Shown in pieces: positions 31,786 through 36,467 of a DNA stretch of 36,467 nucleotides. Position 1 is the first letter of the stretch. The number at the start of each line of letters is the position of its first letter. The DNA comes from JBDKVA01 sp039679375. GTDB lineage: Bacteria > Bacillota > Clostridia > Acetivibrionales > DTU013. The notes beneath the pieces were generated by a model, which saw only the letters and a program-made list of their open reading frames with translations, made no database searches and was not told the DNA's origin. The stretch lies in contig JBDKVA010000081.1 of the NCBI GenBank assembly GCA_039679375.1, positions 1-36,467 on the forward strand. Reading direction: 5' to 3'. Position numbers and translations under genes: made by a program.

Positions 31786-32158
31786 AGAATGGTGCGGCCT
31801 TGAAGGCGTTGGAATGGTTGAAAGGGAAACAGAAACTGACAAGGGGAAAACCCGGGAAATATCCTATTTTATCGGCAGCATAGAATCTGTAAAGGAATTT
31901 GAAAAGGCTGTTCGAAATCATTGGAAAATAGAAAGCATGCACTGGAGCTTAGATGTTATCTGCCGGGATGATGCCAACCGTACAAGAAAAGGAACAGCAC
32001 CACAAAATATGGCTGTTCTGAAAAGGATAGCATTTAATGCGGCAAAAAATGTTACAAAGAGGCGTCCTAAAGTGAGCATGAAAGGGAAGCGCTTCCTTGC
32101 AGGAATTGATTTTGATTATAGGGATTATTTGATAGAACTAAACTTTAGGAATAAATAG
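31775..32158 (+). pseudogene. ISAs1-family transposase, C-terminal remnant
   Basis: The open frame (127 codons) reads W-C-GLEGVGMVERET..., then YFIGSIESV, then HWKIESMHWSLDV with DDANRTRKGTAPQNMAVL, and ends DYRDYLIELNFRNK. This is the conserved C-terminal third of ISAs1 transposases (HWxIExxLHWxLDVxFxEDxxRxRxGxAPxNxAxL), which includes the catalytic Glu region. The N-terminal two thirds and a start are missing. It abuts the InlB-like remnant at about 31785. I could not identify a terminal inverted repeat after the stop. Confidence 0.85.
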
Positions 32159-32159
32159 A

Positions 32160-32368
32160 AATGAAATTTATGCGGGATGTATCCGGAATGGACCATTCGG
32201 CGGGAATGATCTCAATTCGGTCTTTTTGTCTTCTTAGAAGACCGCCAAGCCTCATCACCATGTTATTTCTTAAATATTTATGCCGAAACGGCATTTATTA
32301 AAAACTCTTGATAAAGAGCTAGGAAATATATGGGCTCATGAATTTTCCGTGGGCGAATTTATATTTGC
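32160..32368. other. Non-coding spacer with small hairpins
   Basis: Two alternative stems involving GTCTTC-TTA-GAAGAC (32228-32242) and CGGTCTT/AAGACCG (32218-32224, 32238-32244) are visible, and then ATGCCG-AAA-CGGCAT (32280-32294). No gene is supported. These may be leftovers of an insertion-sequence end or terminators. Confidence 0.4.
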
Positions 32369-32397
32369 TTGACAAGTTTAGGGTAATCAGTTATTCT
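32369..32397 (+). promoter_or_regulatory. Housekeeping promoter of the pheST leader
   Basis: TTGACA (32369-32374), a 17-bp spacer and TATTCT (32392-32397) lie at the head of the T-box leader. The initiation point would be near 32404. Confidence 0.75.
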
Positions 32398-32403
32398 AAA
32401 GTA

Positions 32404-32690
32404 ATAACTAAATACAAATTAAAAACATTGAAAGTGAATCTAGTAGCGTATATTTTCCCACCAGAGAGGGTCTGCCACCGGCTGAGAGCAGGCTCAGGGT
32501 TCGGATATATGTCGAAGTTCGGCACCGGAGTTGCCTGTAGGATATGGTTGACAGCAGTTTTGATTGCTGCCCGATTGATAAATGACAGGCCGGGTCAGTT
32601 CCGTTATACCTGATGAGAAGCCAGCTGTTTGGCTTGAATTTGGGTGGTACCACGATGCTTTCGTCCCTTGCGGATGAAGGCGTTTTTTAT
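32404..32690 (+). ncRNA. T-box riboswitch of the phenylalanyl-tRNA synthetase operon
   Basis: The signature TGGGTGGTACCACG (32641-32654) is the T-box, whose TGGT pairs with the ACCA end of uncharged tRNA (discriminator A, as in tRNA-Phe). An AGAGAGGG box begins Stem I (32463-32470). The Phe codon TTC at 32518-32520 (in GAAGTTCGG) is the best specifier candidate, but Stem I folding was not resolved. Terminator: GCTTTCGTCC (32657-32666) pairs with GGATGAAGGC (32672-32681), then six T. Uncharged tRNA-Phe would favour the antiterminator and turn pheST on. Confidence 0.93.
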
Positions 32691-32714
32691 TTATAAGGTT
32701 CAGGAGGTAATCAA

Positions 32715-33755
32715 ATGTTAGAAAACTTGGAGAAAATTAAGGCACAATTTAAAGAAGAACTGAGTGCAGTCAATATGAAGGATGAAATTGAGCGGATCAG
32801 AGTGGCCTTCCTTGGAAAGAAGGGTCTGGTTACAGAGGCTTTAAAGGATCTGCGTAATCTGGATGTGGAGGCAAAGAAGGCAGCAGGGCAGCAGGGCAAT
32901 CTATTGAAGTCTGAGATTGAAAACGCCATCCTAGAATTCCAGAAGTCCCTGGAGGAAAGGGAATACCAAATGGAAATTGCAAATACGGAGCATTATGATT
33001 TCTCTATCCCCTCTGAGGCGGCCGTTGGAACCCTGCATCCAATAACGATTGTACAGAGCCAGATCGAGGACATTTTTAAGACTATGGGATTTATTATAGA
33101 GGACGGCCTTGAAATCCAGACGGAATTTAATAATTTTGAGGGAGTTAATATACCAAAGAACCATCCGGCAAGAGATATGACGGATACCTATTATCTGGAG
33201 AATGGTCAGCTGTTAAAGACCCATACCTCTGCGGCCCAGAACACCATTATGAGGAAATATGGTGCACCAAAGCCCAGTGAGCCTTTAAAGGTATTATTTC
33301 CCGGCAGGTGCTTCCGCAATGAGAATATTGATGCCAGCCACGAGAACACCTTCTTCCAGCTAGAGGGAATGATGATCGGTGATGACATCTCCATTTCGAA
33401 CCTGATTTATTTCATGAAGGTATTGCTTTCCGAGGTGTTTGAACGGAATGTAAAGATACGCTTAAGACCCGGCTTCTTCCCATTCGTGGAGCCTGGCTTT
33501 GAGCTGGACATTAACTGTGCGATCTGTGGAGGCTCCGGGTGTTCTACCTGTAAGCAGTCCGGCTGGCTGGAATTATTGCCCTGCGGCATGATCCACCCCA
33601 ATGTACTCCGACTTGGTGGAATCGATCCGGATAAGTATACGGGCTTTGCCTTCGGACTTGGACTTACAAGGCTGGCAATGATGAAATATAACATCAAGGA
33701 TATACGACTGTTTAACAGTGGTAACCTAAAACAGTTAAGACAGTTCACCCTTTAA
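32715..33755 (+). CDS. pheS: Phenylalanine--tRNA ligase alpha subunit
   Basis: PheS is the catalytic subunit of the (alpha-beta)2 synthetase that charges tRNA-Phe. The 346-residue protein has an N-terminal coiled coil (about 1-90). The class II core has motif 2 FRNENIDASHENTFFQLEG and motif 3 GFAFGLGLTRLAMMKY. Between them is a four-Cys knuckle CAICGGSGCSTC (C-x2-C-x4-C-x2-C) that probably binds zinc and that E. coli PheS lacks. The CAGGAGG site is optimal. A T-box controls the gene, and pheT follows 47 bp later. The operon is flanked by a dead ISAs1 fragment and an IS66-type element. Confidence 0.97.
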   Translation: MLENLEKIKAQFKEELSAVNMKDEIERIRVAFLGKKGLVTEALKDLRNLDVEAKKAAGQQGNLLKSEIENAILEFQKSLEEREYQMEIANTEHYDFSIPSEAAVGTLHPITIVQSQIEDIFKTMGFIIEDGLEIQTEFNNFEGVNIPKNHPARDMTDTYYLENGQLLKTHTSAAQNTIMRKYGAPKPSEPLKVLFPGRCFRNENIDASHENTFFQLEGMMIGDDISISNLIYFMKVLLSEVFERNVKIRLRPGFFPFVEPGFELDINCAICGGSGCSTCKQSGWLELLPCGMIHPNVLRLGGIDPDKYTGFAFGLGLTRLAMMKYNIKDIRLFNSGNLKQLRQFTL

Positions 33756-33802
33756 GGTAAACAGATAGGAAATGCCGTACCTGCGGCAGGATGGAGGAAA
33801 CT

Positions 33803-36187
33803 ATGCTTATTTCAATGAATTGGATTTCAGAATTTACGGATCTCTCCGGAATTAACTTAAAGGAGTTAATCGGAAGGTTTACCTTATCTACTGCAGAGGT
33901 AGAGGATATATATGAATATGGTAAAAATATTAAGGATGTTGTAGTCGGAAAGATTATCCAAATAGATGACCATCCAAACTCTAAGAAGCTCCATCTGGTA
34001 AAGGTGGATATCGGAACAGCAGTGGTGGACTGTGTCTGTGGTGCACCGAATGTATTTATCGGTGCGGTGGTTCCCTTTGCCAAGCTTGGGGGTCAGGTGG
34101 GAGACCTTGAGGTTAAGGAAGTTACGATCGCCGGGGAGATCAGTCACGGTATGTGCTGCTCGGAGAAGGAACTGGGCATTAGCGAGGATCATTCCGGACT
34201 GATGATTCTGGAGGATATTTACCCGCTTGGTACCGATGTTAAGACCTTTATGCAGCTGGAGGATACCGTATTTGAGGTTGATAATAAATCTCTAACGAAC
34301 CGCCCGGATCTTTGGGGACATTACGGTATTGCAAGGGAGATTGCAGTTTTAACCAAGAGATCGCTAAAGCCTCTTGAGGTTGTGGATACGAGCATTTATA
34401 AGGAGCTTGCCCAGCTTGATATCAGAGTAGAGGATATTGACAGATGCTTCCGATATAGCGGTATTACAGTAGCGAACATTCAGAAGAAAAAATCCCCGGT
34501 CAACATGAAGCTTCGTCTTACCTACTGCGGCATGCGACCCATTAACCTGTTGGCGGACTTAACGAATTACCTGATGATGGAAATTGGACAGCCGATGCAC
34601 GCTTTTGATAATAAGAAAGTATCTTCCATCAGGGTAAAGACTTATCCACAGGTCGTAGACTTTAAAACCCTTGATGGCGTAGACAGGAAAGTTGATACGG
34701 ATACCCTTTTAATCTGTGATGAGAAGGAGCCGGTTGCCATAGCCGGTATTATGGGCGGTGAGCTGTCCGAGATTACGGATGATACGGATAGCGTGCTTTT
34801 AGAGTCCGCTAATTTTGACGGTGTTTGTGTCCGTAAGTCTGCAACTTGTCTGGGACTTCGTACGGATGCAAGTGCAAGATATGAAAAGATTATCGATCCG
34901 GAGCTGACGGTTCCGGCTATTGAGCGTTTTTTAAAGCTGCTTATGGACATTGACCCGGGTGTAAAGGTTACCTCATCTCTGACCGATTGCTATGCAAAGC
35001 ATTATGACACCATCAGAATTGACTTTGATAAAGCTTATGTAGATAAATATACAGGCATTGACATAAGCTCCGACCAGATAGAGGAAACCTTGACAGCCCT
35101 TGGATTTGGTGTGACTCGTGATATAGATGAGCTCAGTCTAATTGTTCCTACATGGAGGGCGACCAAGGATGTTACCATGAAAGCGGACATTATTGAAGAG
35201 ATTACCCGTATCTACGGATATGATAACTTTGACATCCGTTCTACGAAGAGCTTCCTGACACCGGTTCGCCATAGTGTAGAGAGAAGCAACGAGTACCGGA
35301 TGAAGGAGCTTTTATCAGAGCGCTATGCGATGAATGAAGTTCATAGCTACATCTGGTACGAGTCAAAGCTGAATAAGGAGTTGGGCATTATTACAGAGCC
35401 TAATATCCGCATTATCAATTGCATAACAGCGGAAAATGATACAATCCGTTCTACCATGATTCCCAGCTTACTTGGGTTTGTAGTCAAGAATGTAGATTCT
35501 AACCCGGAAATGGGTATGTTTGAAATCGGCCGCATAGCTAACGGGCTACGGGAAGACGGACTGTGTGATGAGCGTAAGAAACTTGGCATAGTAGTTGCAA
35601 GTAAGAAGCTAAGCGATAAGGAAATCTACTTCAAATGTAAGGAAATTGTTGAACAGGTTCTAGCTACCATCAAAAATATCTGCCCATCCTTTGCCACTAG
35701 TGAAAAATCGGTAAAATATAATTATTTTCATCCGGTCAACAACGCAGCAATCTTTTTGAAGGGTGAAGAAATCGGATTTTTCTCCGTACTTAACCCGAAG
35801 GTAAGGAATAAGATTGACAAAAAGTTGAACGTAGCATTTGCTGAGATTGATATAGAAACTCTCGAAAAGGTACCAGCAGCAAATATTTGTTATTCTGAAG
35901 TATCTAAGTATCCAGGGGTATCAATCGACTTAAGCCTTCTCGTCGATAAGATGCTTCGATATGAAATGGTTGCAGATTACATTAGAGAATACCATTCAGA
36001 ATATCTGCAGAATTTTTACCCGGTAGATATTTTTGAGGACGATAAGTTGCTCCCAAGCCAGAAGAGTATTACAGTTCGTCTTGAATTTAGCTCGATGGAT
36101 AGAACACTTGAGGGAAAAGAAATTCAGGCAATGGTAAGTGAAATACTTGTGATTCTCGCCCAAAATGGTATTGAGATTAGAAAGTGA
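33803..36187 (+). CDS. pheT: Phenylalanine--tRNA ligase beta subunit
   Basis: The 794-residue PheT opens MLISMNWISEFTDLSGI. It has the OB-fold tRNA-binding domain (DDHPNSKKLHLVKVDIG, then VVPFAKLGG), the B3/B4 editing domain, and B5. The editing region includes VEDIDRCFRYSG and GQPMHAFDNKKV. The C-terminal ferredoxin-fold anticodon-binding domain includes SKYPGVSIDLSLLVD. The start was moved from 33791 to ATG 33803, which has GGAGG five bases upstream. The length is normal. The gene is 47 bp after pheS and co-transcribed from the T-box promoter. The downstream 112 bp hold no gene before the IS66 end. Confidence 0.97.
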   Translation: MLISMNWISEFTDLSGINLKELIGRFTLSTAEVEDIYEYGKNIKDVVVGKIIQIDDHPNSKKLHLVKVDIGTAVVDCVCGAPNVFIGAVVPFAKLGGQVGDLEVKEVTIAGEISHGMCCSEKELGISEDHSGLMILEDIYPLGTDVKTFMQLEDTVFEVDNKSLTNRPDLWGHYGIAREIAVLTKRSLKPLEVVDTSIYKELAQLDIRVEDIDRCFRYSGITVANIQKKKSPVNMKLRLTYCGMRPINLLADLTNYLMMEIGQPMHAFDNKKVSSIRVKTYPQVVDFKTLDGVDRKVDTDTLLICDEKEPVAIAGIMGGELSEITDDTDSVLLESANFDGVCVRKSATCLGLRTDASARYEKIIDPELTVPAIERFLKLLMDIDPGVKVTSSLTDCYAKHYDTIRIDFDKAYVDKYTGIDISSDQIEETLTALGFGVTRDIDELSLIVPTWRATKDVTMKADIIEEITRIYGYDNFDIRSTKSFLTPVRHSVERSNEYRMKELLSERYAMNEVHSYIWYESKLNKELGIITEPNIRIINCITAENDTIRSTMIPSLLGFVVKNVDSNPEMGMFEIGRIANGLREDGLCDERKKLGIVVASKKLSDKEIYFKCKEIVEQVLATIKNICPSFATSEKSVKYNYFHPVNNAAIFLKGEEIGFFSVLNPKVRNKIDKKLNVAFAEIDIETLEKVPAANICYSEVSKYPGVSIDLSLLVDKMLRYEMVADYIREYHSEYLQNFYPVDIFEDDKLLPSQKSITVRLEFSSMDRTLEGKEIQAMVSEILVILAQNGIEIRK

Positions 36188-36299
36188 CAATCCATAACAT
36201 AAACGGAAACGTCATTAAGAGTGTTGAGTATAGATTGTGAGCATTTCTCTTGATAGTCATATTTTCGTCCCACTAAAACTAATCTCAATTACACCGAAG

Positions 36300-36467
36300 G
36301 TAAGCGTACAATAAGAAGGTGCATGGCATTAACACCCAGAGTATGAGACAATACTCTAAAAAATCTAAGGAGTTTTTCGACTATGGTTTAAAAACTCCAA
36401 GGAGTAATTTGGAGGATACTCATGGATGTGCAAAGAGTAACTGCAGAATATCGAATGGGCTACTGGT
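36300..36467 (+). mobile_element. Left end of an IS66-family insertion element (continues past window)
   Basis: GTAAGCGTACAATAAGAAGG at 36300 matches the 5'-GTAAGCG... start of IS66-family terminal inverted repeats. An inverted repeat GGAGTTTTT/AAAAACTCC (36369-36377, 36390-36398) follows, then the start of a small open frame with a ribosome site at 36411. The right end and the target duplication are outside the window. Confidence 0.7.
36422..36467 (+). CDS. tnpA: IS66-type accessory protein TnpA, N-terminal start (partial)
   Basis: Fifteen codons are visible: MDVQRVTAEYRMGYW. The GGAGG site six bases before the ATG is good. The 'EYR...W' opening is like the small IS66 Orf1/TnpA protein that precedes TnpB and the DDE transposase TnpC. 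So short a stretch cannot prove the family by itself. The adjacent GTAAGCG end supports it. The protein continues past the window end. Confidence 0.6.
   Translation, partial: MDVQRVTAEYRMGYW

Noticed and set aside
32228..32294. Small hairpins considered as a second riboswitch upstream of the pheST T-box
   Set aside because: They lie before the pheST promoter, carry no conserved aptamer sequence and could be terminators or IS debris.

Overview
The window looks like a chromosomal segment of an anaerobic, endospore-forming member of the Clostridia. The evidence is a YlbJ-type sporulation membrane protein, a 23-residue SpoVM gene next to rpmB, the clostridial single-chain form of FGAM synthase, a T-box in front of pheST, a GEMM-I c-di-GMP riboswitch and a CIRCE element at htpG. 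Moderate GC with AT-rich intergenic regions and strong AGGAGG-type ribosome binding sites also fit. I cannot name the genus from sequence alone.

Region 1 (1-8.0 kb) is conserved core: the 3' end of ylbJ, then on the minus strand recG, rsmD, coaD and a small coiled-coil protein, which read as one transcription unit. rpmB and spoVM converge on a shared hairpin terminator. A membrane-anchored protein of unknown role, nth and glgA follow. Region 2 (8.1-15.7 kb) holds the FGAM synthase gene, a divergent LysR regulator, and an XRE-cupin regulator with an acyl-CoA synthetase; a palindrome overlaps the promoter of that pair.

Region 3 (15.7-23 kb) has a c-di-GMP theme. A c-di-GMP-I riboswitch with a terminator precedes a membrane GGDEF/HD-GYP protein, and a PilZ protein lies 2.2 kb further on. 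Between them is htpG, with a perfect CIRCE and an unusual long charged linker. An aminotransferase, a HAD protein, a 66-residue protein and a DUF3189-type protein follow.

Region 4 (23-32.3 kb) is accessory. A 1206-residue secreted heparinase II/III-like protein carries a beta-helical 'SGN' domain and a Pro-Thr linker. Around it are decayed pieces: a GH29 fucosidase C-terminus, an InlB-like repeat fragment and an ISAs1 transposase C-terminus. They are interleaved with an intact BlaI/M56 sensor pair and an acyltransferase.

Region 5 (32.3-36.5 kb) is a T-box-controlled pheS-pheT operon, followed 113 bp later by the left end of an IS66-family element that runs out of the window.

The most novel-looking items are: a two-copy palindromic element (8110-8228 and 21988-22082) with matching terminal arms and apparent 6-bp target duplications, which looks like an undescribed MITE-type family; the riboswitch-governed c-di-GMP enzyme; the lyase/beta-helix fusion; the Hsp90-like charged linker in HtpG; and a probable ATT start codon for rsmD.
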